From Byssochlamys sp. IMV 00236 (taxonomy: Eukaryota > Ascomycota > Eurotiomycetes > Eurotiales > Thermoascaceae): a stretch of DNA of 64,000 bases. Below, piece after piece: positions 22,676 to 37,453 of this stretch (the first letter of the stretch is position 1; each line of letters opens with the position of its first letter). The notes under the pieces were generated by a model. The model did no database searches. It was not told where the DNA came from and was given only the letters and a program-made list of their open reading frames with translations. A program made the translations under genes and the position numbers. The stretch is from the NCBI GenBank assembly GCA_001931875.2, contig MSJH02000805.1, positions 124,001-188,000 of the forward strand, read 5' to 3'.

Positions 22676-24115
22676 ATGGTTCGATTCGACAGTGCTGCTG
22701 CACTCCTTCTCTGCTCTGCCGTGGGCACCTCCGCCCTGTCGCACGGTGCTGCTAACCCGCGGTCCTACGCTGAAAAGCAATTCTCCCAGCACTTTGAAGA
22801 CGGCTACAGCGTTCTCAAGCATTACGGAGGCAATGGACCTTACTCGCAGCGCGTCTCGTATGGCATTGAGAGAGACACCCCGAGCGGTTGTGCTGTCGAC
22901 CAGGTCATCTCCATCATGCGACATGGAGAACGGTACCCGTCATCTGGTGCTGGAGCTACTTTTGAACAGACCTTGGCCAAGATCTACTCCGCCAACATCA
23001 CCAATTGGCAAGGAGATCTAGCATTCCTAGATCACTGGACCTATTACGTGCCAAACAAATGTTACTATGAGGCGGAAACGTGGACTGGCCCCTACGCCGG
23101 TCTGTTGACAGCCTTCAGACGCGGTGCGGAGTATCGCGAACGCTACGGGCATCTATGGGATGGGCAATCGATCGTGCCCATCTTTACGAGTGGATACGAG
23201 CGTGTCATCGAGACAGCTCGCAAGTTCGGCGAAGGGTTCTTCGGATACAACTATACGCAGAGCGCTGCGCTCAACATCATCTCGGAGGACGCCAGCCAGG
23301 GCGCGGATAGCCTCACTCCGACCTGTGCCAAGGACAATGATCAGAACACTTGCAACGCCTTAACCAACCTGTTGCCTCAGTTCTATGTTGCCGCTGAGAG
23401 AATCAACTCGCAGAATCCCGGTCTGAAGATCAATGCCACAGACGTTTACAATCTGATGCAGATGGCGGCCTTCGAGCTGAACGCGCGGGCCTTCTCGGAT
23501 TGGATCAACGTGTTCACCCTGGATGAGTGGGTGAGCTTTGGCTACACACAGGATCTCTACTACTATTACTGTGCTGGCCCTGGCGACAAGAACATGAATG
23601 CAGTCGGAGCCGTCTATCTGAACGCATCTCTCGCATTGCTCAACGAAGGCCCGTCATCGGGAACGATGTTTTTCAACTTCGCCCACGATACCAACATCAC
23701 CCCAATCATCGGTGCCCTGGGCATCCTTCTCCCCAACGAAGACTTGCCTTTAGACCACATCCCATTTGGCAATCCCTGGTCAATAGGAAACATCGTTCCT
23801 ATGCAGGGGCACTTGACCATTGAACGCCTCACCTGCAACAAGACCGCTCTCTCTTCCCAAGGGACCTACGTGCGACTGGTCCTCAACGAGGCCGTTGTGC
23901 CTTTCAACTCATGCCAGTCTGGTCCTGGCTATTCGTGTCCTCTGGCGAACTTCACATCAACTCTCAAAGACAGCCTGCCAAACTACACCAAGACGTGCCA
24001 GGTCCCGTCCTCGTACCCGCAGTACTTGAATTTCTGGTGGAAATACAACACCACCACGACACTCAATTATCAGGACGGGCCAATCGGATGCCACGAATCA
24101 ACAACACTGTCTTGA
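22676..24115 (+). CDS. secreted histidine acid phosphatase / 3-phytase B-like
   Basis: A single exon of 479 aa. Residues 1-20 are a signal peptide. The catalytic motif RHGERYP is at about 82-88 (nucleophile His83), and the proton-donor HD pair in NFAHDTNITP is at about 337-338. Several NxS/T sites and many Cys residues fit a secreted glycoprotein. It closely parallels A. niger PhyB/acid phosphatase in length and in landmark blocks such as FGEGFFGYNY, CAGPGDKNM and HLTIERL. The enzyme releases phosphate from phytate and other monoesters outside the cell at acid pH. The family usually has introns in A. niger, whereas this copy needs none. A nearby phosphate-responsive site was not identified. 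Confidence 0.95.
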   Translation: MVRFDSAAALLLCSAVGTSALSHGAANPRSYAEKQFSQHFEDGYSVLKHYGGNGPYSQRVSYGIERDTPSGCAVDQVISIMRHGERYPSSGAGATFEQTLAKIYSANITNWQGDLAFLDHWTYYVPNKCYYEAETWTGPYAGLLTAFRRGAEYRERYGHLWDGQSIVPIFTSGYERVIETARKFGEGFFGYNYTQSAALNIISEDASQGADSLTPTCAKDNDQNTCNALTNLLPQFYVAAERINSQNPGLKINATDVYNLMQMAAFELNARAFSDWINVFTLDEWVSFGYTQDLYYYYCAGPGDKNMNAVGAVYLNASLALLNEGPSSGTMFFNFAHDTNITPIIGALGILLPNEDLPLDHIPFGNPWSIGNIVPMQGHLTIERLTCNKTALSSQGTYVRLVLNEAVVPFNSCQSGPGYSCPLANFTSTLKDSLPNYTKTCQVPSSYPQYLNFWWKYNTTTTLNYQDGPIGCHESTTLS

Positions 24116-24703
24116 AGTGTGTTAGGATCGTTGTAATTATGTGTCCCTAACATAAGTTTGTTTAGTAATCGATTACTTTATGAAGTATAACGCTCCTAAT
24201 GGGTTGAAAATGTGCATCGTAACTTGGAAAGCATCTAGTCCAGTAAATATCCGAAAGTCGATCCATCCACCATCAATTGTACTGTAAGTAGCCGCCGCAT
24301 AGCTTGCATGTATATGATGTAGATAAACGAAGAAGAATTCATTATTCATATCAAAGCCCATTCCCGAAAGTATCTCTTAATGAAAAGTTTCTGTTGTCTG
24401 GTAACTACCTATCTGTCCTCCTTTCTGGTCGTCCTTTTGTCAATTAGCCCTAGTACATACAACCACTTGATTGATTTCGGTTTCAGTGTCAGACTGCTAT
24501 GGATCAGACAACTCATTAATCAGTCCCAACGCTGTGCGCATTAAATAATTGGCCGTCCTTTCCGGTCTATCCGTAAGTAAACTAAGCTAGAATGGATCTA
24601 CATATTCGACATTGCCTCTTAAACCTAGCATTCCATCACATAAACTTTATGATCACATATGTTGCGATTCGCTATCTGGATATACCTAGCGAAATTGATT
24701 TTC

Positions 24704-24736
<33 letters not shown>

Positions 24737-26135
24737 GCACCACTCTTCCAGAATTTGGGCAAGGACTAACCCTCCTTCATCTATATATAACAAAAGTACA
24801 TCTTCCGCTACGACCGCCGTTGAGGTATCATTCTGCGAAGAATCCGACGAGCAGGATGATTTTCTTTCATCTCATCTCATAACTCCCTCCAGTTCTTTCG
24901 GTTCTGCCAAAAAATTAATCTAGCAATTGGAAAACTCTCGGTTCGGTGCCTAAATGCGAAGCGCGCGACGATCGTCCAGATAGCCCAGTCGATATGATTA
25001 CTGTGATTGGTCAGGTCAATCATATCAGCGATCCATGGGACGGCTGGGTAGCAAGATAGAATTTGGTTTGGTAAGTTGATGATGTTGGGTAACAATTCAG
25101 GGGTAATATGTAATACCTAATCTAATCAAACTGCAGTATCAAGAATAGCGGAACGCTAAGCATCTGTGGGAACGCGGACGTACTCCGTAAGTATGCTTCG
25201 GGCGCTCTAAGTATCGGCCGCTTGAACCTTTCGTTTGCATCTAACATGCTCACTTACATCATTTAACGGCTCTCAAAGTTATCGGTAACCTGCAGATATG
25301 ACTGATTGTTCTTCGTCTCCCGTTGTGCCGTCTTTGTTCGTCGCTATTGGGTCCGGGCTGCTTTTCCGCTTCGGCGATGATAATCTTATTATTCCCGCCA
25401 CAACGGTTCGCGGCCGAAGGGATCTCCGACGGTTGGGCACGAGCCCCTATATCTACCCTTCAAAACAGAATGGCCTGTTGTAGTAGTAGCTAACTTCAAA
25501 TAATCTTGACAATAATAAATTGAATAGTGTATTCGCTTTTCCTCGTTAGAAATCAGTCAGAAAACAGAGACCAACAAAGTAGAAGAACTTACATTTTCGT
25601 TTAGGTAAAAATTTTCGCATCAGCGAAAGGCACATCGAAAGACTCCCTGCCACATCCTCAACGATGAGGGAATCCAGTAAATGGATTACGAGATTGCCTT
25701 CATCATATAGAGTTTCGCTATAGCCTGCATTCACAAGTACGTATGGCGCAGAGGCCCACTTCTTCGAATATTCTCGTTTTATGCGTGGATGCGCGGGGAA
25801 AGTCAGTCACAATATTCCATATCCCATATTCACTTCTATTACGATCCTGGTAATGATGTCTTGGGAGGAAAATCTGTGGAGACATCAGTGGAAATGTAAT
25901 AGACCGGTTACAAACTAGCATACCTTCTAAGACGTTGGGCATCAGATGCAAAGAAGCACTGGCCTTCTAGAAGTCGATCCTAAGAAGTAGAAAAGTGGAC
26001 CAGCATGCACTATAACCAAGAGATTTCCACACTTCTTCGATTCTTTTTTCCCCCAAAAACTCAGCGCTTGGGTCTTCAGAGAAAGCACCCCGAGAAGGGA
26101 GAGCTTGTCTGGTTGGTCTGATCTCATCAGGATCA
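24116..26135. other. 2-kb intergenic region
   Basis: No gene supported. It contains the pyrimidine microsatellite listed separately and AT-rich spacer. Confidence 0.4.
24698..24736 (+). repeat. TTTTC microsatellite and T run
   Basis: Repeated TTTTC units run directly into about 14 T. It is a pyrimidine tract and probably length-polymorphic. Confidence 0.8.
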
Positions 26136-27533
26136 ATGGGGCCACCACAGCTGCCACAAAGTGGAAGCTGTAAGAATGAAACAAAGATGCCCGCAGAGTC
26201 ATCGAAAAGCCAAAGCTCTTCTGGGTGGACTTTCTTCCCGCCACTTCCTGACACAAGAGACACGTACACGCCAAATCCTGCCTCCCAGAGTACCCCAGCG
26301 ACACGATTGCAGCCAGGAACGGACGATGGTCAACCACTGAAGCAAGCACGAGGAGCAAGCCATGTCTCCATACCGGTTCACGCTAGGGTAACCGACCAGA
26401 ATTTGTCGGTTATTTCCCCTATAACTCCCAAAAACCAGAGCGATATTCAGCAGAAGCCAACGAGAGTCAGTCAAGGTAGCAACAAACATTCGCAAGGACC
26501 GGAAGTCCATCACGGAAAACCCAATGAAAACACCGTGGGACAGTCCCGGGTGAACAACCTACCGAAATCGCCAAAGGACTGCCAGCAAATGTCGACTCCG
26601 TTTCATGAGAATGATCCCCCAAATCCGTTCTCTTCTCGAAGTCAACAGAATCATTCGCCTGCGCTACCATACATTTCATCAGGGCCATCGCTCACACGAT
26701 CGTTTGAAAGCAGGTCGCCCCGGGATCTTGCTATGCAGCCGTCATATAGTTGTCCACAGCTGGAACATACCGGTTCTCATGAGCATGACCCCTTCCCAGA
26801 GCGTGAAACTCATCCTGCATCCAAGCAATCCGCAGAGTCATTTTCCGACTCCAGTTTGGACTACCTATCCAAGGGACGTACGAGCTCAGTCGGCGACGCT
26901 GCGACGTATTTGCCCACAATTCCGGAGACACCAAACGAAGATACCAACAAGTCGAACCGACAAATGGATAATCCTCCGCAGGAGAAGACGAGATGTAATC
27001 CTCGCCAGATAATCGGACAATCCTCCGTCACGACAGACGAACTACAGACGTCAAGATCAAACCAAAAACAGGCGAAGACACCTATATCCAAATCGGAATC
27101 AGACTATCGGTCTGATAGCAGGTCGAGTGCAGAAAAACATAGCAGCAGCACGGGCGAAAGGTATATAAGTCCATCTGCTTCGCAATCAGGTGCGCACAAA
27201 GACCATTCCGATTTTTCAGTCAATTCCACTTTATCACATTATCCGAAAAAAGAAGGGGGGCGGTCGCAGAACCTGGGAGGCAAGAATCGGGATCCAGTTG
27301 ATCAGGATCCGGTTTGCAAGGGCACTTATGTGGCCGCAACAAAACCCAATCCTATTCCACGAACAGAGACTCCAAAGCTGTCGAATAGCGCGAAGGATCA
27401 AACTGCATGCGTGCCACAGACTCAGACGCAGACAAAACCTCCGGTCGAGATGCAACATGCTCCAGTACCTCCTCTTAGAAAGGAGCTCCTCCCACCTTGG
27501 GCAGTAGGAAGCACGGCACTTTCTAGGAATTAG
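26136..27533 (+). CDS. intrinsically disordered Ser/Pro/Gln-rich protein
   Basis: A 465-codon frame with no predicted fold: Ser, Pro, Gln, Asn, Lys and Thr dominate, with very few hydrophobic clusters apart from SGWTFFPPLPDTRD near the N-terminus and PPLRKELLPPWAVG at the C-terminus. The first Met is at 26136; another at 26187 is equally plausible. The long open frame in this composition makes chance unlikely. Those two Trp-containing motifs look like short binding peptides. It could be the 3' exon of a larger protein; I saw no upstream exon with a domain. No function can be assigned. Confidence 0.6.
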   Translation: MGPPQLPQSGSCKNETKMPAESSKSQSSSGWTFFPPLPDTRDTYTPNPASQSTPATRLQPGTDDGQPLKQARGASHVSIPVHARVTDQNLSVISPITPKNQSDIQQKPTRVSQGSNKHSQGPEVHHGKPNENTVGQSRVNNLPKSPKDCQQMSTPFHENDPPNPFSSRSQQNHSPALPYISSGPSLTRSFESRSPRDLAMQPSYSCPQLEHTGSHEHDPFPERETHPASKQSAESFSDSSLDYLSKGRTSSVGDAATYLPTIPETPNEDTNKSNRQMDNPPQEKTRCNPRQIIGQSSVTTDELQTSRSNQKQAKTPISKSESDYRSDSRSSAEKHSSSTGERYISPSASQSGAHKDHSDFSVNSTLSHYPKKEGGRSQNLGGKNRDPVDQDPVCKGTYVAATKPNPIPRTETPKLSNSAKDQTACVPQTQTQTKPPVEMQHAPVPPLRKELLPPWAVGSTALSRN

Positions 27534-30423
27534 TGAGCAGCAAATGAAATGACATAGCTATATCGTACCTCAAGTTCAAGAGCAGTGAAGAAACATTAAT
27601 AAAAATGATTATAGGTTGCTAGACCAGCACTAGGACCCAAAGATCTAATGGCGTGAAACGTGTTGGTCGTGCACGCGATCCGAAACAATTCGATTCGCCG
27701 TAGCATGGAGCTTTCGCAACCTTGTTTACACAATCGAGTCTCCATCGACGGACACTTATGATGACAGTTTTCGTGCGATTTCCGCTTTGAAATTCAATAA
27801 TTCGAAACAGAGGTAGGATGGGGTAAATTCAAATGTAAACACAGTTTTATCTTCTCAAATGGATCGAGACCTAACGAGAATGCCAGGCTTCTTTAGGAGA
27901 TCGACGCAGCCGGCTGTTTGAGGAGCTAAAAACAATGCTTAACACAAATACTTACAAGTTACTGCCCTTGACGCAGACGTGGGGCGTGAGCCCTACCAAG
28001 CAAAGTTCAAGAGCGCGAATCACGATAGCAAACGCGAGGACAGTTTGCCGTCTTCACCTAGTTAGTTACAGCAAGAGCGATTACAAAACATCCCACGATG
28101 TCAGATCTGACGCTAACGTGCTAAAACATGCTGCCAGAGTACCAACAGATACGCTAATTATCCGAGGAGAGGACGATTAACCTTGAGGGACAATGTTACC
28201 TCGAAGTCATCTCCTTTTCAATATGACAAATAGTCAGAGGCAGAAGCCCTCTCCCCACCTAATGGTATACACTTCATTGAGAACCTATGTTTTATGTTTT
28301 AGGTGGGAGTTGTCGTGATCAGCAATTGATGAATGGCTGGCTGAGAAGTCCAACCCAGCTCTTCGGTTCATCTCGGGTTACCAGCCAAAACATAACATCA
28401 AGAGTAACTGAGGCCAAGATCGACCGATATGCTATCAGGACTCTGGCTAGCTAGCTATGCTTGGTCTAGGAGGTCAGCCAGCGCATCGACCTTACCTATC
28501 CTCGAGGCTTCAGAGGGGGCTGCTTGATTGCATACTCCCGACTCCCGAGTCCCTGATGACAGGGAGATCTCGAAACGTTGCCAGGTTGGGAAGTAGCGAG
28601 TTATCTATGGCTTGCTGAGCCTCAGCTGAGGTGATCTAAGCAGCAGATACGGAGCAACTTAGAGGGCTGCCTACTCCAAGCGCTTGCCCAACTCAGTCTC
28701 CCGTGTCTACTAGTCTGATGGCCCGGGCTCTGACGCGGGCTGAGATCGTATCTCCCTATGAAGCCCATCATGACATTTCAGCCTCTGTTGGGCCAATGGT
28801 CACTCCTGCGGTCTCTCTTAGCGCTGACGATGATATCACGACTCGAAGCCACCCCACGAGATCCACTGAAACTGCTCGATCCCTTTTGATCTGTAGCTTG
28901 TTACCTGTGGTTTGTCACAGCGGACTGCGATTCCCACCTGGAGCGCGCGTTTAAGAATTGCATATACAGGGGATGGATATTTCCCGTCTTTGACTCCTGA
29001 ACCATGAGCTTGTTTATCGGGAGCTCCGTATCCTACAGAGGATGAAACCATGGTTCCTGAAGCTATAAGGTGTATTTGTCAAGTCAGGCCGTCCCGCTGT
29101 CATGGTCAGGAACGTGCTGTCAACAGTTCCTGGAGAAGGGGATGGTTCCTGAGTAACTGGTGGACCTATTCGCCTATAATGCGAGGCTATTGGTCTTCCG
29201 TGTTTAACGCCAAGTTACTATACTTTACGAAGTAGAATTCTGCGAATAATGATGTCGACTTAGCCGTTAGTGACTACTAGCGCGGCAATAATACCAATAC
29301 TAAAGCCACGCAGATCATCCCCAACCGCGCCCCATATTCCTGGGTCAGTCAAGCAGGATTTGCAAGCCCTCGTGTGCCTGTCGATCGTCTGAATTAGAGA
29401 GGCACAGTTGGGGATCTGACTATCTATTATTGATTTGAAAAATGGGTCATGGCTCGCCTGCACGAATCATAGGGGGCCCTACTCCATACAGTGACAAATC
29501 TCAAAAGACATCAATAATGATCCGCAAGTGACCATGGCACGGATTTCTGTAAGGCTGTTGCACCGCCGCACTGACAGAAGCCACATCTCAATAGATCAGC
29601 CCTGCGAGCAATGCTGCAGAGACGGTGCAGATCCTCTCGTGGACTCAAGCCACCGTGTCTGCAGATGTCGTGGAAACAATTACAACGGCTGGGAATTGTG
29701 ACTGTCCCGAGGATTGAGGTTGTACTTGACATGATTTGAAATTTCTGTGTGCTTTAATTCTATTTTTGCCTTTTTCGGGGTCGCCGGCTAGCTGGACGCC
29801 AGACGATAATGTTCCGTTGAAGTTTATAGCCCGGGCTCTCCGAAGACGCTCACAGGGCGAAAGAGTCTCAACTAACCAGTGGAGACGATCTCATTTGAGC
29901 CCCAAATTCCCAGGATCCACCTTATCGAGATTTTCCAGAAGGGAAGATGATCGGAGTATTCGCGGTGATACAAAATGCACGCTAAGAGGAACGATCTAAC
30001 CTGTTCCTTAGAATTTACTGTCTTCGGAGAATACTCAGCTGCAGAATCATGACGCTAATTGCCAGGCTGACAATATTAGCGTCCACGCTTAGCATCAAGA
30101 CAGATCAAATTCCAAATCGTTCCCACAAAGTATGGGGCAGGTGAGCATCATGTCAGCGCCACTTGTCATTGTGGGTGAGAGACTGTTAAATACATCTCTG
30201 CCCTCCCAGCTTGTTCATCTCATCATCATCCACCATCAAAGTCTTACTCTACTACCAACTACAATACTTAATACGAACACTCCTCTTCACACTCCTTCAC
30301 TACACCAGAGGAAGTACAGCTGCAATAGACCATCACATCAATCGCACCATTTGCTCAGTACAACATAATCACTACTCGACACAACCACCACCAGACGCGA
30401 ATACATTCTCCCAGTCGCCAAAA
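27534..30423. other. 2.9-kb gene-poor region
   Basis: No gene that I can support with confidence. A minus-strand piece at 29260-29440 (QIPNCASLIQTI, CKSC, then a hydrophobic C-terminus) looks like the end of a small secreted protein. No signal-peptide exon could be joined to it. The last 240 bases form the CT-rich leader of the next gene. Confidence 0.4.
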
Positions 30424-30792
30424 ATGAGCATCCTCAACAACTCAGGCTCTAGCCTTGCTTCTGCCAACGCTAGACTGCCATCTCCGTGCGAGTTTCTGCG
30501 TCCTATTTCGGCCCTCTATCCTCACGTCGAAGCAATGCAGCCATCGCAACTTCACAAGGCTGTCCCCGAGTGGTATATGGAGGAGACCGGTGACGCCGCC
30601 ACATACTGGGCCAGCCTGGCCGACCGCAGTTCAGAGCCAGCAAGCCCCAGTGCTGCATCCTTCTCCTCGCAGCGCTCAGGCAGCCCTTCTCCTCACAGAC
30701 GAGCCATGTTCAAGCTCCGTCAAGCTCTGCGAAGCCCCTGCAGCAACTCCAGCCTGCGAAGCACCGCCAGCCAGAGCCCAGAGCCCTACTAA
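30424..30792 (+). CDS. small Ser-rich protein, conserved-looking, function unknown
   Basis: The ATG at 30424 sits in a strong context (CGCCAAAAATGAGC) and opens a 122-aa protein. The upstream in-frame Met at 30211 would add leader-like sequence rich in Thr/His/Ile and is not preferred. The N-terminal half is moderately ordered (PVEF-like loops, then VPEWYMEETGDAATYWASLAD), and the C-terminal half is a Ser/Pro/Arg tract (SQRSGSPSPHRR) resembling phosphorylation sites. A CT- and AC-rich leader of over 200 bases suggests strong transcription. There is no signal peptide. I do not recognise the family. Confidence 0.65.
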   Translation: MSILNNSGSSLASANARLPSPCEFLRPISALYPHVEAMQPSQLHKAVPEWYMEETGDAATYWASLADRSSEPASPSAASFSSQRSGSPSPHRRAMFKLRQALRSPCSNSSLRSTASQSPEPY

Positions 30793-32064
30793 AGAACAAC
30801 GACAAGCGAAGTGATTCGCAAATCCATTCGGTCTTTCCGGTAATACGTTTTTATCACCGAAACACTCGACTCGGATATAATTCCTGGTTTTTACCATCGC
30901 CGCACGATAATGATTTTTTTTTTGGTCTTGGCGTTCAAGCAATGAGTGTACTATATATTTCTTTTTTGTCTTTGCAAGGGAAGCATCGGCGCAAATTCGG
31001 AGGATAATTCCTCGATGGTATTATCATTACCAATCGAAAGGCATTAATGTTTGAGCGAAGATTATGGGATTTTAGGACATGAAGCGGCATATCCAGTGAT
31101 TTCTTTTCTTTCTTTCTTTCTTTTCTTTTCTTGTTTGTATATATAGATAGAGACAGATTCGACCAGAAGTGTCAGTCACATGAAGATAGAACCAGATAAT
31201 GGATACAAATCCTATATTACGAAAAACTAAATTTCCCTCTTTCCAATGGGTTCATGATTAACGTAAAAGAGAAGTATCGAATTTAAAAAAGGAGAAATAC
31301 TGATATTTTCTAAACGCTTCTTATTTTTGTGTGGTTTCTGGCAGGACGGGAACTTCAGCGTCAAAGCTATTCATGCAAAGAACTAAAGCATGCAGGGGGA
31401 AAAAAAGTAAAAAAATAAATAAAAAGAAAAAGAAAACAATACAAATATTTTTCGATCTAGAAAATCTGATTTTCGGAATACGGATGCAACGGCATCATCT
31501 CTAACGGACGCTTCCAGCTTTATGTTTGCTTTCCCCCATCCCTCGCGTCTCATCGAGATTTCGGCTGTTCGATAGCAGTTCGGGAACGAATTTAACGAAG
31601 GGAGTTTGAGAGCCAACTACGTCTGGTTAATTATAATGATGGGAGGGATACTATGGTACTGTAGATGGACGGTAGATGATCAGAAAAGGTTGCTTTCGGG
31701 CGAGAACGTAATTGGTGATGATGGTATTACTCTTGACGGTAATGGATTATGTCCTGATTGGAATGATTACATAGTAGGCAAGCTTAGAAGCATGCATGCA
31801 TTTAGCTTTGTTGAGAAAATAGTCCCAGGCGGTGCGAGTCACATCGAGTTTAACTAACCGTGGCATACTTAGTCGCGGAGCTTACAAGTTCACAGGCCCG
31901 AACCAAGATGAATTGATTGCCAAGAACATGGAATTAGAGTACACCAATGTACAATTAAGCACGCTTTGATCAGATGTTGCTTTGTTTGATTTTCAAATTT
32001 AAGAGAGGAGTGGACAGCCTTGTAGATTCAGTAGTAAGATCAAGTCTAAATCACATCTCGTGAT
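30793..32064. other. 1.3-kb intergenic region
   Basis: No gene supported. It is AT-rich with a CTTT microsatellite (listed separately). Two frames of about 80 codons on opposite strands near 31383-31857 look like chance. Confidence 0.4.
31101..31132 (+). repeat. CTTT microsatellite
   Basis: An uninterrupted pyrimidine tract of TTTC/TTTTC units. Confidence 0.75.
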
Positions 32065-32525
32065 CTAGACTCCGAATCGGAACTCTCGGACCTTTTTCTG
32101 GTAGTAGAACGAGGCCAACAAACCAGTGGCACCGAGAGCTAAAGGAATGGGTGCCTTCGCTCCGGTCTTGATGATCCTAGGGATTGCAGATCCTAGGAGG
32201 AGTATGCTGTTTCCCAGGGCGAGTTCAGTGCCGTAGTCTTTGTTTTGTTTGATCAAATAACCTGACGACGCGGTTAGCCTGTAGGACGAGCACAAGCAAT
32301 AATAGCACGATATTGTATTCTCGCTTACCTGCATACGCGTAGGAAGCTCCCAAACCGAGACCTGCAATTAAGGAGGGTTTTGAGCCAGTCCGCAAAAAGC
32401 CAGCGACACCCCCTACAGGCACTGGTTGTTGATCATGAATGTTTAGCAACGCGTTACTCTTCTCTCATGAATCAAACTGGGAACTTACGTAGAGCAGCGA
32501 GAGTGAACGAAGGATGTTCAGCCAT
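32065..32525 (-). CDS. TMEM14 family small membrane protein, 3 exons
   Basis: Exons 32525-32489, 32412-32329 and 32261-32065 give 105 aa, the normal size for the family. Introns of 76 and 67 nt have GTAAG donors and phase-1 junctions. The protein is almost entirely hydrophobic, with Gly-rich helices typical of TMEM14: GGVAGFLRTGSKPSLIAG at the start of the family domain, then GLGLGASYAYAG and a LALGNSILLLG helix. It ends in a basic, aromatic tail (YYQKKVREFRFGV). TMEM14 proteins are four-helix membrane proteins, in animals linked to mitochondrial haem and fatty-acid metabolism; the fungal role is undefined. Start chosen: MAEHPSF. Confidence 0.9.
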
Positions 32526-36584
<4,059 letters not shown>

Positions 36585-37241
36585 GTTTTGGGTCTCGGCC
36601 TTCCCCGGTTATGTGTGCAGTTTGGTTTATCGTTGTCACGTAGGTTATCACCGAAACTATAGCGAATGAATAGCGCTCTTATTCCCCCATGATTTAATTC
36701 GGCTCCTATTGAAGAGAATGCATCTATCAACTATCAACTTCCAATTCTCAAAATTAGGATAATGAAGTCAACCGACTAGTAAGGAAGCCCCTATACTCGT
36801 GTCTTTGGACCCTCAGAATGTGCTATCCGGTATCATGTCTATTGTACGAAAACAGCTCTATAGATAGAATGCTAGCTCCTTGTTCTATATATTCGTGTTT
36901 GGGTCAGAAGCGTACTAGCATGTCCATGGCACTGTCATCCGCTACACCGTCGACAGAGGTAATGAATGGCTGGGGCTTTGCCGCGCCCATGTCAAGCCCA
37001 AACGTTTTGAGAACCGATGTCGACATTCTGCTTGGCCATTCGATGTCCAAAGGTTCGATACAGCTGAAGCGGAACGAAGTACAAGTTTGAGAAATGACAA
37101 GATGCTGGTTGCAGGTATGATGACTGCAGTCGATAGTGGGCTGTGTTTTATCTTCAGCCGCAGTAAGTAAGTGTGCGGGCCCCGCCGCGCTTCAATCACC
37201 GGGTGAATAGGTAACCCACATATGATTTACTTGTTTACTTT
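36585..37241. other. katG 3' region, no gene seen
   Basis: About 650 bases up to the inverted-repeat copy, with no supported frame. Confidence 0.4.
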
Positions 37242-37371
37242 TGGAGCAAAGCTCGCTGAGCTCGAATTCTCTACCAACTAGCTTAGTCTATTTATCTCTA
37301 TGGGTGGAGCCAGAAAAGCGTGGGAGAAACACACAGGAGCCTGCTGCCTGCCTGCCTGTAGGCAGGCTCCA
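37242..37371 (+). repeat. inverted-repeat element, left copy
   Basis: About 130 bases from TTTGGAGC to CAGGCTCC that recur in opposite orientation at 47927-48052, at roughly 85% identity by eye. Landmarks shared by both: CTCGCTGAGC, GAATTCTCTA, CAACTAGCT, GGGTGGAGC, CGTGGGAGAAAC and GTAGGCAGGCTCC. The right end can fold as a hairpin with an 8-bp GGAGCCTG/CAGGCTCC stem. Many differences are transitions, with this copy more AT-rich. It ends about 80 bases before the DUF4419 start codon. Confidence 0.8.
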
Positions 37372-37453
37372 ACGTCTACTTAAATGCCTTCGCAATCCAG
37401 AATAATCCTCTTTTCCAAGCAAATCATCTCCTCTCAATTCCCTTCCAGACACC

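Noticed and set aside
37337..37371. Hairpin at the repeat end read as a Helitron terminus
   Set aside because: The hairpin is present, but no CTRR end follows at the right distance and no matching 5' TC end was found.
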